Assembly (NCBI GenBank): GCA_019915015.1
Contig: JAHBBC010000019.1
Location: forward strand, 930,001 to 994,000
Source of the DNA: Auriscalpium vulgare
Taxonomy: Eukaryota > Basidiomycota > Agaricomycetes > Russulales > Auriscalpiaceae
DNA length: 64,000 nucleotides
Reading direction: 5' to 3'
Below, in pieces: positions 31,478 through 45,671 of the stretch. Position numbers and translations under genes: made by a program. Position 1 is the first letter of the stretch. Every line of letters begins with the position of its first letter. The notes beneath the pieces are model-generated. The model made no database searches. It was given only the letters and a program-made list of their open reading frames with translations, and was not told the origin of the DNA.

Positions 31478-32404
31478 ATGCGGTTCTTCTCAGCTGCCCT
31501 GCTCATTGCCGCTGCTGGCCAGCTCGCTGCTCCTGCCCTTGGAGCCCCTGTTGCTGCCGACGGTGCTAAGTGCGGCACCCTGCTTTATATTCAGCGTTTA
31601 TACTGATCCAAACGCGATCTCACAGTGCCCTTGTGAGCCGGGATGCCACCATGTAAGCATATGGTATTGACATATCACAAATGCGCTGACATGTGTCGCA
31701 GCTATCCCCGCAGTATACTCGGCGCGTTCGTCGGGGATGCGGCCGAGGATGTGGGCAAGGCCGCCGAGAGCACCATAGGCAGCGCTCTGAAGAAGGGGGC
31801 ACTCTCTGGCCTCGGTACACTCGTAGGCGGCTCCGTCCTGGGCGGCTTGTTCGGCGGTGACAGCAGCAAGTAAGTCTTCTTCTGCTATGTGTTGAAACTG
31901 TGTCAGCTAATCTGTTCGGTTCAGCACAACTACTCGTGCCTTGGAGTATGATGCAGAGCTGTACAAGCGCTACAATCTGTGAGCACGACGCAACCGAGTT
32001 GCGGTGGATGAGCACTGACGCTGTCGCAGCTATCCCCGCAGTATACTCGGCGCGTTCGTCGGGGATGCGGCCGAGGATGTGGGCAAGGCCGCCGAGAGCA
32101 CCATAGGCAGCGCTCTGAAGAAGGGGGCACTCTCTGGCCTCGGTACACTCGTAGGCGGCTCCGTCCTGGGCAGTATTTTTGGCAGCAGCAGCAGCACCAA
32201 GTCAGTGTTTTCGCTGTGCTCCTGCCAAGTGGTGAGCTAACGACGGTGCTCGGTGTAGCGCAACGACCCGTGGCTATGACGACTCACAGCTGTATGCTCG
32301 CTCATCTCTCCAGCGGTAAGGCCTTTCTACCAGCCCTCGAAGGACTTATTTCACATGCATCGTATCCTAGCAGCACCCCGATTGTCTATGAGCGCGACTA
32401 CTAG
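31478..32404 (+). CDS. Secreted repeat precursor 2, two modules
   Basis: Exons are 31478-31569, 31626-31652, 31702-31869, 31925-31978, 32030-32200, about 32260-32316 and 32371-32404, giving 200 residues in one uninterrupted frame. The signal peptide is MRFFSAALLIAAAGQLAAPA. Module 1 ends ELYKRYNL (Lys-Arg site). The terminal module ends QLYARSSLQR followed by a short tail (TPIVYERDY), matching precursor 1. Cores read GALSGLGTLVGGSVLGG, so residues differ from gene 1 but the GxxxG spacing is kept. Exons 3 and 5 are identical for about 140 bp. The gene arose with its neighbour by segmental duplication including the promoter. Role unknown: secreted peptide donor is inference. Confidence 0.8.
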
Positions 32405-32914
32405 ACCTCCTGGCCGGCAGGGCATCAGCGTATTCGGAAAGAATGATGGACGTTGATATTGGAAATGGCAGAGGAGAATATGGGATAAGACATTTATTTG
32501 GCCACGTCAATTACTTATGGCCACCAATACGAGGCGGAATTTTGTCGGACTACTGCGTGCCGTTCGATGACTTGGGAATCTGGGTACATATCGCTCCGAA
32601 GCACGCGTAACGCAAGACCATCGAGCAAACACATAGAGCGCCAAGCAGCAGGGCAGGGGCCACAGACGGGGGCCCTGACCAGTGACTAGTGACGCCAGTG
32701 ACGGGGACCCTTTGACGCCAATTTCTGAAGACCTCCCGTTTTCCACTCACACAAGAAATATCGAAGTGTGGATCAAAATCGCTCACGAGCTGGAGGAAAG
32801 GAGAACTCCCAGACTCAGTATTCACCACACCCTCATGGCAGTCGGTGAGATTGAAACACATGTGGGACTGTACGCCATCCCACGATTCATGTGATACATA
32901 CATAGTGTACATTT

Positions 32915-34094
32915 TCATCGGGTGTGCAGAGTCCTCCCACTGAAAGAACAGGTGTCAGACGAATCAAACAACAAAAATGTGGCAAACGCACGTCACTGTC
33001 TTACGCTCGGTCGAGGTCGCCGCCTCCGTCTTCGCTCTGTTCAGGACCTTCTGGAACTCCGCCACGCGGTGGCGCATTCGCGACTGCATATACGCTTTGG
33101 AGCACTTGATGTGGTAGTGGAGGTAGTCGCGGAAGAGTTCGATGTGCGAGATCGTGCCCGCCGCGACGGTGGGATTGTTGAAGTGGCGGGGGAACAGAAC
33201 GAAGGTGACGTAGCCGATATCCTCTGAGTCGCGCAGGCCTGGGACGTGGCGAATCTCCAGCGGCGGGTCGCGGTTGGTGTACAAAACCTGGGGGGCATTT
33301 TGAATCGTCGGAAGGCGGCGTGCATCCACGAATTCCTGGCGGTGAGGTTAGTGGCTGAGGGGACGCAACGCGTGCGTGGGCACGCACCTGCAGGAAGACC
33401 TTCCCAAAGATGCGATCGGTCTCTTCGCGGAAAACGGTGGAGAAAATGACAGTGACACGGTCATGCGCAGCTCGTATGTAGATCGCCTCTTCGTCTCGGT
33501 AGTGGATCGCTGTCAGCTCTCCCTGCCCATCGCCCGCTGACTCGAGCTCCTTCTGCTTTGTAAAAGCGAGCTCAAAGGGTGCAGCGAGCGCGTTGCGTTT
33601 CAAAAGTGCGATTGATTTCACGAAGTTGTCGCGCTCCTCTGCGTGGGTGTTGGTCGACATAGACGATCACGACGGAGCGGGGACTCACCGCCTTCCGGAG
33701 GCGCAGTGTCGAGGTCAATCACGAGACTGACGTTGTACTCAGGCTCGGGCTGCGCTTGCACCAGGGGGCCGTACTCGCGCTGCAGGACCTCCTGGGCACC
33801 GTAGCGCACGAGCTCGTCCCAGCAGCGGATGTGCATGGAGAGCAGCAACGCACTCTTGCGTTCCGGGGTGGAGAGATGGAACCGGACACCGTCGAAGTCT
33901 ACGAACTGGACATCGAGTGAAGAAGGTCTATGGAACGGGGATTAGATCTGCGCGCTGCGGAGGCAAGATCAAGCTGACTTTGTGAACTTCTCGGCCAGGG
34001 TCGTCTGGATGATATAGTTGTGAGGCTAGCGGTGACCTGTAAGCCGGTAAATTCCCCCAGAAGGTGGAAGTTTGCGCACCTCGAGGAGGATCAT
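32915..34094 (-). CDS. ARPC2: Arp2/3 complex subunit 2 (p34-Arc)
   Basis: Scaffold subunit of the Arp2/3 complex, which nucleates branched actin. Exons are 34080-34094, 33979-34025, 33689-33927, 33388-33638, 32992-33335 and 32915-32939, summing to 306 residues, the normal length. The first coding exon is only 15 nt (MILLE), which matches the conserved start of this family. Further landmarks are VQFVDFDGV, YNVSLVIDLDT, AIHYRDEEAIYI, DRVTVIFSTVF, GKVFLQEF, GYVTFVLFPRH and FRDYLHYHIKCSKAYMQSRMR. The frame is intact and all six exons join at GT-AG sites. Confidence 0.95.
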
Positions 34095-34253
34095 GGTGGT
34101 CGGATGTGCAAGGAGACTGGCCGCGGTGCAGTGCGCGCCGAGTCCCGATAAGTCCACGGCAAGCGGCCAAATAAGCGTAAGCAGAGAGAACTTCCCCGCT
34201 CCCAGCACACTCAGCCAAAACGCATCGGTTCCCAACCGCCGACATCCTTCAAA

Positions 34254-36229
34254 ATGCGTGCGTACTCTCTCCTGTACAGCTGGGGATCTACTGATGATTT
34301 TCTGTGTCTTTTCAGCTCCGAAAAAAGCTCAAAAAATGTCTCTCAATGAATTCCTGGGTGATAGTGGTGAGTATTCCGCCAGTTTTTCGTGACACAAGAC
34401 TCAAGCTTTCGTGCTCGCAGCCCTGGGTTCTTGGGCAGATGAAATGGATTCCCTCCCGACCGCCCGTGAGTCGCTTCCAAAAATCCGTGCGGTCATACCA
34501 CCTACGTGACTTCTTCCTTAGCCGCTGCCAGGGGAGATGACGATCGCGGTGACCGCAGAGGCAGGGACGATTTCCTGTCGTCCAGGCGTCAGTGTCATGT
34601 TTATCCCCTGTGAAGCGTATTCCCGGGTATTGATCCGTCGTGTGTCCGCCAGAGGATAGGCAGGCGTACCCCCCTCGAGAGGACCTCCCCCTGCCCACCC
34701 AGGCGCCCTACACGGCATTCGTCGGAAATCTGGCGTTCGATCTTACTGAGGCAGATCTGGAAAGCTTCTTCGCTGGCTCAAAGGTATGCTGCTCTCATTC
34801 ACAAGGTCATCTAGGCGCCTTGTCGACTCAATCTCCCTCATCTTCCAGGTGAAGTCGGTCAAGGTCATCAAAGATAGGGATGAACGCCCCAAAGGCTTTG
34901 GCTATGTTGAGTTCGAAGATCTGGACGATTTGAAAGGTGCTTTGGCGATGAGTGGCTCTGTGAGTACGGGCTTATTATGCGGCGCTGAGTGGTGACTTCT
35001 GACGATCCGAGAAAGTCTTTATCAGGACGGACTGTCAGAGTCAGTGTCGCGGAACCACGTAAGTTCATCACATCACGTCTATTCAGGAACTTAACACGTC
35101 CTGGTGTATAGCAAAGGAACGTGGTGGCTTCGGAGGAGGTTTCGGGGCGGACGATTCAAAGTTCGATGGTGAATGGAGGCGACAGGGCCCTCTTCCCGAC
35201 CTGCCCGAGCGCGACTCGTCTCGCAGACGCTTCGACGGACCTCCGGCTGGGGGAGATCGCGGTGAGCGGCCGCCCGCAAATGCTTCCGACTCCATTAGCG
35301 ACTGGCGTTCCAGCAAGCCCCGGGCACCCCCGCCAGAAGCTGAACCCCCTCGACGCAAAGGCACTGGCTTCTTTGCGTCGGACAATGCTGGCGCTGCGGA
35401 TAGGGAGGATAGCTGGACAAAAGGTTCGAAGTTCAAGCCGAGCATCGACGAAGACGGAGCGTCTGGCAGGAAGTTCGGTGGTGGATTTAGGGCGCGGGGA
35501 GACATGGGCCCGCCGCCGGAAAGCGGTCATGACAATGAGGGCGATTGGCGGTCGGCACCGCGCCCTGGCTTCGCGTCGCGGCCCAGTACCTCCCGTATGT
35601 CTCTCTCAGGCTCAGTCCATTCGCACACTCACTTGCGTTGCCTGCAGCGAATTCGTCAACCCCTCCCACACCTCAACTAGCCCGGCGTAAGCTTGAGCTC
35701 CTTCCCAGGTCCGGCAATAACTCTGGCACGCCGTCGCCTCTCGCCTCGCCCAAGATGCAGAGCAGCGCGGCCACCAGCTCTGTGCGATCAAACCCCTTCG
35801 GCGCCGCAAAGTACGTCTCCTGCCATGCGTTTCTGGTTACGGGCTGATTAAGTCGATGTCTTCTCTTTCCCATCGTCGCTTAGGCCCGTCGACGTCTCTG
35901 CGAAAGAAAAGGTTGTTGCCGAGCGTCTCGAAAAGGAGCGCGAATCCGCGAAGGAGCGCTTCGGCCAGCACAGCATGTCGCGCACCTCTTCCCGCACGGG
36001 CTCGGACCGCAATGCGTCCACGCGCACGCCCCCCGCCAGCGCGGGCGCCACGTCTGTCCCGCCATCACCCAGAGCACAGAATGCGCCGCCGGCGAACGTG
36101 CGTCCGACCTTCAGCTTCGCCGCCGCCGCGAGTGCGAAGAAGGTAGGCGGAGTGGACGACGTCAGCGAGGAGCCCGACACGCCTGAGGTAGAGGACGTGA
36201 CTGCGGCTGTCGGCGAGGTCACTATCTGA
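34254..36229 (+). CDS. Eukaryotic translation initiation factor 4B-like, RRM protein
   Basis: Likely helps eIF4A-dependent unwinding and ribosome loading. Ten exons begin at 34254. The first coding exon is 4 nt (ATGC), spliced to give MPPKKAQKMSLNEFLGD. The motif LGSWADEMDSLPTAP is typical of fungal eIF4B/Tif3 N termini. One RRM has RNP2 AFVGNLAFD and RNP1 KGFGYVEFED. A long low-complexity region follows, rich in Arg, Gly, Asp and Trp (GADDSKFDGEWRRQGPLPD and ISDWRSSKP-like units), then a Lys/Glu helix (KEKVVAERLEKERESAKERF) and an acidic tail. The final exon is 35884-36229. The frame is intact throughout. Confidence 0.85.
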
Positions 36230-36542
36230 ATATTTGCAATCCTGCTCGCGCTGCTATCTTCGTTGCCTATATTATTTCTTTTTGGTTCTTATAGTTGCTA
36301 TCAAGTTCGCGCATCCGGCGCTCTGCTCATGATAACCTAAGACCCAGGACTGTTTGTATGCATCGCAGTACTACGCCCCCGCTATTGGTTCTGCATGTAC
36401 CATGCTTTTCAAGTACGCTACATCACCTCCCTTATGTCGTAGCGCACCACGTGTTGTTAGAGAAGAAGAAGTCAAGTTCATGAATATCAGCAAGGAACTC
36501 CTCCACGCGCGCCTGTTAGACATCCTCGTCGTCGCAGGAGCC

Positions 36543-37885
36543 TCATCGACGGCCCTGGTGCAGCTCTGGGTCGACGTACTTCATCCTCCCGCGGCCTACA
36601 ATTCGGTGAGCATGAAACAAACGCATCACTGCCAGGCGACACCTACCTTTGAAGCGAACGCCATTATTGCTTGCATCTGCCTCTTCCTGTGCCAGCTTGC
36701 TGAGACGCTCCAGCTCCTGCCGGCGCGCCGCCTCGATTCGCTCATTCTCCTCCCGCTCAAGCCGCGCGTCATACTCCTCCTCCGTCTCCTTCCTCGGTTC
36801 CTTCGAGGCGTCGTCGCGTGTGGGAGATGCCGCCGGGGAAGGCGACGCGACCTTGTCCTTCCGCTTCTTGTGCTTGTGCTTGCGTTTGCGATGCCTGCGC
36901 TCGTCCTCGTCACCCGGGGAGCGCGACCGGTGGCGCCGTTTGTGCCGTTTGCGCTCGCCCTCGTTGTCGCTCTCAGACGCCGAGGCTGCGGCTTCCTTAT
37001 TCGCTGTACGAGCGAGTGTAAGTGTCTATGGGAGAAGTGCGCATTGGTCAAGAAGGCTCACGAGGTGGTGTGCTGGCTTGCTTCTTGCGAAGTTCGAGTT
37101 CGCCGCAGTTGGCGATCGTGATGGGCAGGCTGGGGCGGTTCTTCTCGCCCGTTGGCACGCTGGCGATTTTGCGTATGACCTCCTCGTAACCGCGAATTGC
37201 ACGGCCGAATACGACGTGCTTGCCTAAATTACTGATTTCAGTAGAGGAGAGCGAGGTAAAGAGAGTGGCTTACCAGTCAGGTGAGGGCAGCTCCGGAGGG
37301 TGACGAAGAATTGGGAGCCGTTGGTGTCCGGACCCTTGTTGGCCATACAGAGCAGGCTGGTTGGAGAAAGCGTTAGAAGGAAACATTTGGCAAAAGTAAT
37401 CAAGCGAACTCACCCTTCCTCGTCCAGAGGCCGCGTGAGGTCCTCATCCGGGAACGTGCCCCCATAGACCGACTCTCCTCCAGTGCCATTGTGTGTCGTG
37501 AAGTCTAAACTGGCGCATCGACTTCAGAGTCACATCCTGACTGTCTTTTTCGATACGCACCACCGCCTTGGATCATAAAATTGGGAATGGTCCGGTGGAT
37601 GATGCTATTTTTGTAGTATAGCGGGAGCTGGGAAATTGGCGAGATGCCCTTCTCGCCCGTGCACAGCACCCGAAAGCTGCAGCGAGCATGGTCAGTCCGA
37701 TGTGCGCAATATTAGACAATAATTGAATCACTTTTCCGAGGTCTTCGGTGCGGTGTCGTTGTAGAGCTCGAAGATCACCCTGGACTGCACGTGGGTATGA
37801 AATTGAAAAAGTTGAGGGGTGTCGCGTACCTGCCCACGGGGGTGCTGTCGACGGCGAAGTCCATAAAGACCCTGGGGCGCACCAT
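36543..37885 (-). CDS. Cyclophilin (peptidyl-prolyl isomerase) with basic Ser/Arg-rich tail
   Basis: Prolyl isomerase, probably nuclear and splicing-linked. Eight exons (37830-37885, 37732-37779, 37561-37676, 37414-37504, 37274-37356, 37062-37223, 36647-37003, 36543-36595) sum to 321 residues. The catalytic region is complete: [45 protein letters not shown]. The cyclosporin-contact Trp is replaced by His (CPHLTGKHVVFG), as in the CypG/NKTR branch. The C-terminal ~150 residues are charged and Lys/Arg/Ser-rich ([13 protein letters not shown]), with a helix, ending in a [11 protein letters not shown] motif. Confidence 0.9.
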
Positions 37886-38147
37886 GATGGCGAGGGCAGC
37901 GGAGGAAGAGCGATGGACGCGAAGAACGTGTTGGACGTCGGCAGAGAGCCGCGAGCGCTGCGCGGGTTTGAATGGAAAAGGCAGGCCTAACCCAAGGCCA
38001 GGGTACATGTAATGATGGCTACTTTCGCATTTAGACATATGTTCCTGAGCCGTTGAAAGTGCCGCCTGCTCCCTCGTTCTCCCTTCCCCTCCTCGACATC
38101 AAGCCCGCTCACCCGCATGACGCCCCCTTGAACTTTCTCCCATCCAG

Positions 38148-39148
38148 ATGCGTGAGTTTAACGCGGTCGTGTTCGGTGGTGAGTCTCCGGCGCACACCCG
38201 CCTCGAGGCCCTCGCTAAACGTCCGTTTAGCCGGAGGGGTAGGCAAGTCTGCGCTCACGGTTCGCTTCATCCGCAACGAGTTTGTGGAGAACTACGACCC
38301 CACCATCGAAGGTGCGCAGTGCGCATGTCTTGCGTGACCCCTCTGCTGACTAGGGGACGCGTCCCGCAGAGGAGTATCGGCGCACGATCGAGGTGGATGG
38401 CGAGCTCTCTTGGGTACGTCCTCGCCTTCGGTTACCGGTCTCGTCAGGCCACAGGGCACTCCTGCACCCTCGCGCCTGCCTAGGCTGCCAGGGTGCGCGC
38501 CGATGTCGCGCGTGTCTCTTCTTTGTGCGGCTGCGCAGCCTCAGCGGATGCTCACCGCCTCTGTGATCTATAGCTTGAGGTCCTCGACACCGCCGGCGCG
38601 GAGCAATTCACCGCCCTCAATGAAGTCTACATCAAGGTGCGCACATCACTGCATTTGGTTATATATCATGGCACTGATGCTTCCCCATCAGTCGGGCCGC
38701 GGATTTATCTTGGTGTTCAGGTGGGCCGCGTGCCGCGTGTTGCATGACATGTTGATTGATAGTGGGGACGCGGCGCAGTCTAACTCAAGAGGCAAGTCTG
38801 CAAGAAGTGGAGCACCTGCGCCAGCAGATCTACCGCATCAAGGGCGAAAACAGTGTGCGTAACACAGCAGGGGACGCGTCAACGAAACTTAATCCTACGT
38901 TGCAGCGCGTGCCAATAGTCTTGGTGGGCACCAAGTTGGATCTGGCGAACGAGCGAGAAGTCGAGCGAGGTGCACTTGAAGATATCGCCGCGCGTTGGGG
39001 TGTCCCATTCTACGAGACCTCTGCTAAGAGGGATTGGAATGTGCACGACGTCTTCGAAGACCTGGTCCGGCAGATGCGCCTGCGTTATCCTACCGACCCA
39101 CACAAGAAAAGGAAGAAACCTTGGGGCAACCACTGTCTTATAATGTAA
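38148..39148 (+). CDS. Ras-family small GTPase, Rap/Rsr1-like
   Basis: Membrane-anchored GTP switch, plausibly in polarity or budding-site control. Seven exons (38148-38178, 38231-38311, 38370-38413, 38574-38636, 38692-38720, 38779-38854, 38906-39148) sum to 188 residues. Landmarks are the P-loop [11 protein letters not shown], effector loop [18 protein letters not shown], switch [19 protein letters not shown], base-recognition loop VGTKLDL (Thr replaces the usual Asn), and ETSAK. The C terminus is a polybasic stretch (KKRKKPW) and the CAAX box CLIM, so it should be prenylated. Effector-loop sequence favours Rap/Rsr1 over Ras1, but not decisively. Confidence 0.88.
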
Positions 39149-39529
39149 TGGCTGGCTGGCATTGTCTTGGATCACCTGTCGCTGTTTGATTGCTTGGATA
39201 CTGACACTTCGCCATACACTACATGTATCCTTCAGGAAACTAATCTGGTGCTCACAGACCTTACCTACTACCGGTTACCGGTCGGCCGCACGATAGGCTC
39301 CCTGAATCTTACATATATACCACACACGCTATCCGCTAGCAGTACTGTACATACACCTCTTACACCTGCTCTATAGGACAACAACTTGAAACCGAAATCG
39401 CTTCAGTTGCCGAGTCGGCGTGGCAGCGTGGGAATGTTTGTCATGCGTGTCTTTTTGCATCGCCGCGCTTTTTCGGACCTTTCATCTTCCTCCCATCTCT
39501 CTCTCACAGCGTTCACGAAGCACGGCGAC

Positions 39530-42217
<2,688 letters not shown>

Positions 42218-42698
42218 GGACAGTGCGCGCTGCCTCGGACGTTGTTGTCTGCCCTTTCTCTGTCGTGTTTGTCGGCCGCCAGCTTCCATGCCGCCCATAT
42301 ATCTCGCGGTCTGAATGTTCGTTGCTCTATGGCATCTGGACTCTTGTCATCCACAAGTTTGGACCATGCCGCTTGTTAGATTGCCCGCCGTGTTTCGTTA
42401 TGCTATAGAGTAGATTCCATCGCGCTCTTCGATGTCGATGCCCATAATCTTAATACGCGTTGCGCCCGTAGGCCACCAGCTGCTGAGCATTGTAATCCAT
42501 GTACATGTGTGTCTAGTCTCCGTGGCTGACCTTGGCACAGAAGACAATCGTTCTGTTATAATGTGTGTCCGGAGTTTAGTCCATGATGGCGAGGCGAACA
42601 CAGGGACTCTTCGATCGGGAAAGGGTTTCGACATTGATATCGTTTAACTGTCGTCTAATCATACATGCAGGATAGCTATCGTCCTCTACCAGTACAGA
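42218..42698. other. Intergenic between convergent DBP2 and OPT genes
   Basis: Holds a 34-bp sequence (42521-42554) that also occurs at 27655-27688 with two mismatches. No gene seen. Confidence 0.5.
42521..42554. repeat. Dispersed 34-bp repeat, partner at 27655-27688
   Basis: Both copies begin CGTGGCTGACCTTGGCACAG and continue AAGA(T/C)(A)(G/A)TCGTTCT-like, with two differences over 34 bp and no similarity I can see outside. It may be a remnant of a dispersed element. Confidence 0.8.
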
Positions 42699-45671
42699 CT
42701 ACTCGTCAAGGGGGGACACCGCGCACCAATCATAGTTGCCGTTCTGGTTCGCTCCCCACCACTGCGGGAAGAGATGCGAATTGCCCGCCGCGCCCTGGAC
42801 CGCGAACGACAGGATGAACACCATGACCTGCGTTCCTCCATCGAGCGCTGCGCCGAGGATGTAGTTGTACTTGGCGAACCACCGCGGGTAGCGCGTGCGG
42901 AGGTACCACTGCGATATCCACGCGATCGAGAAATACGACAAGATGGACGAGTTGATGCCCACGCAGAGCCACCCGATGTAGTAGCAGATGACCGGCGTGT
43001 AGAGGTAGTCCGCGCGGAGCTTCGGCGCCCAGCGGTGCAGCAGCCAGAAGGGCACGGGCACGAAGAGCCCAAGGACGTACGCCCAGGCCACCCACTGGTA
43101 CCGCTTGCCACTCGCAAACAGCTCGTGGCTGAGCCCACCCCAAGCGATCGCCTGGGAGTTGTATTGCTGAGGCTGTTGGCCGGACCAGATGTTCGTGCCC
43201 TCGATCGACAGCAGGATATCGCGCTGATTGTCAATGATAGAGTTCATGAGGACTGGCGGGAGGATGAGCTCGTTGCTTGCTAACCGATGGGTAGCGTCGA
43301 CTAACCGTAATTCAGGATAGATCCGAAGAGAGTTCCAATAATCTGAGCGGTAAACGCAGCGCGGGGGGCAAGCTTCGTGTCTGTGAGAATAAGTCGGTTA
43401 GGCGTGGAGATGGCAATCGGTTGAGAAAGCCCACATTGTGCGATCTTCAAGTCTCGGAGGAGGAGCTGCGCTTGCGTTACAGAGTCTAGTAGACATAATG
43501 TAAGCGTGGCCCGTTCAATACTGAGAAGGGGACTTACTGTAGCTGAAAAGCACGAAGTACATATTCGCCATTGGCTTGCCAGGGTGCAAAAATCCGCCGA
43601 TCATCTGGACGAAAGGCTGGATGATGAACTGAAGGCCAGTCATAGCGTACAAGGAGCCGAAGAACAGAATCGACATTGTGGCTAACAGGCAGGCGACAAG
43701 GAAGCCCCACCTGACAAATTATCAACACCTGTTAGTTCAAATAAACTTCAAAGAGATTCCTGTCCTTACCAAGGAAGCGTCGAGTCGGTCTTGTAAATAA
43801 TAACGAGAGCACTGATGATAGATGCAATCAGGGTGAGGATGTACCAGCTGTTGGGGGCGTCCGGGTACTGTCACAGTTTCTCGTCAGCTTTAGCTTGCAA
43901 GGCGCGCAAGAGGCTCTCACCTTCAGCATCTCACGGTAGTGAGGGTCGATATCAGCATCCTCAGGAGGCACTTCCCGAACGCCTTCGTCCTGCCAGAATC
44001 GCCAATCGAACTCTGAGATCATCTTCTTAATGTTCGCGGGCCGTGCCCACGTCCATGCCTGGCTGATGTCTTCCCGGTTCCAGAGAAGAATGTGTGTGAA
44101 TGTAGCGGCCATTCCAAGATTCGTGGTGAGAAGCTGCACGACCCATGTTGCGGCATAGAAGGGGAGGCCCTGCTCTGCGAGTAGGGTTTTGTCGACTTCG
44201 TAGTTGGAGTTCAGGATGAGCGTCTGGTTATATTCCGTGCCGTTTTCGTAGAAGAGGGTTTGTGACAGCTATATGTACACAGTGTGAGCGAATGACTGTG
44301 CGCAACGAGAAAGAGCGAACTTACGAAGGGGAAGGTCTTAGCATCCCAAATGTTCTTGTAGTATACGGCGACGAAGACAACCCTGTGAATCTGATAAGCG
44401 GTGGATCTAGTCAACGAGACCAGATACGCACATGCAGAGGATGTAACCGATCAAGTTGGAGAATTGTGCACGAAGGGGGATGGCGAAGGGGTTGTAGCCG
44501 CCCGAGATGTACTGCCAGTCGAAGCAAATCGACAACAGACCCAAACCTTCGTTTCCGTTGGATCCACCGAAGATGTACGTGAAGTTCACGGAGTTCTTGT
44601 TCGCGAGACAGAAGACAGAGAAGCCAGTGAGCAGGGGGAAAATCCATTCCGGGAAGATTTCCCAGATGAAGATGCTGATCGCCTTGATGTGAGTACTAAG
44701 GCTGCGAAGAAAACGAGGGCAGTGATTCACTCACAATCCAAAGGCCCAGTAGAAGAGCTTGAGCTTCTTCTTGTTATTCGCACCGTCCCGGAAGAAGGCA
44801 TCAAACATCGATACGAGTGGAAGAACGCCTGGGTACAGCATCTTCGTTGGGTACAGTAAGATATCTGAACATCAAAGAAGTGTCAGCTGGAACATGGGCA
44901 ATCAAAGTAGGACAGCAGCGTACTACGCATCAGACCACCGAGACCATATCCCAGGAGCTGACTCGAGAAGAGCAGGAATATCGAGGAAGCCCCATTAGGA
45001 GAGATGTTGTAGTAGAGGCGCTGAACGGCCAATACTTCGGTGCCAAGAGCTGAGTTTGCGGCAGCGCTCGACATGATCACGATGAACGCATTCTCCTTTT
45101 TGTTGAACGGTCCCTAAACAATGATGCTCAGAATCACGATGAATATTGGGGGAAAGGCGAGGCTTGCTCACTGGGTTGAGGTAGCGGAATAATCCTCGAG
45201 TAGGTATGGCGTATTCCATGAATATACCTAGCACATATGAGATGATGGCCAAGAACATGGTCGACACCAAGACAGTTTGCTACTGAATATCAGCAAAATG
45301 ATTGACTTCAACAGTAATGACAACTCACCGGCTTGAAGTAGTAGATTTCCGCTGCAGAGACCCATGAGTATGGTCGAGTAGGATGACAGCAATAGTGACG
45401 CACCAAGCACGCCTCCGAAGGCAGACAGCCCGATACCCAGAAAGAATGCCCTGAACGTCCATGGGCTGAGCGACGGGTCATCGTCGAGGCTGATGACATG
45501 CGTGACAAGATCATGCTCATTGTCGAGAACCTCTAAGGTATCAGAGTCTGTAGTCGTCTCGGGATCCTTGTAGTCCGCCTTTTCGTTGGACGAAAAGGAG
45601 GGGGGCTTCTCCGCGATTGGTGGCTTCTCGTTGATGAGACCCGGCTCGGCGGTCGCATATGCGTCCGACAT
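42699..45671 (-). CDS. Oligopeptide transporter (OPT family)
   Basis: Proton-coupled importer of small peptides at the plasma membrane. The gene has many short exons. I place the start at 45671 (MSDAYATAEPG) and the stop at 42699. A ~110-residue acidic cytosolic N terminus precedes the family-typical DDPSLSPWTFRAFFLGIG, then multiple hydrophobic helices. Further landmarks are EIYYFKPQTVLVSTMF, FNKKENAFIVIMSSAAA, FDWQYISGGYNPFAIP, NREDISQAW, WYILTLIASIISALV, GTNIWSGQQPQQYNSQAIAWG, HRWAPKLRADYLYTPV and a C-terminal GNYDWCAVS. I see no frameshift. The 5' flank is 1.3 kb of non-coding sequence. Confidence 0.92.

Larger units (their letters stand above)
30740..32510 (+). repeat. Second copy of a segmental tandem duplication
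   Basis: Matches 27.78-30.23 kb in order: AAAAGATGACATCAAAG-type upstream sequence, GCCGAAACGC, the TATA block, signal exon, module exons, and a 3' flank reading GAGGAGAATATGG(G/T)ATAAGACATTTA (30191 and 32471). The first copy has four modules and this one two. Confidence 0.75.
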
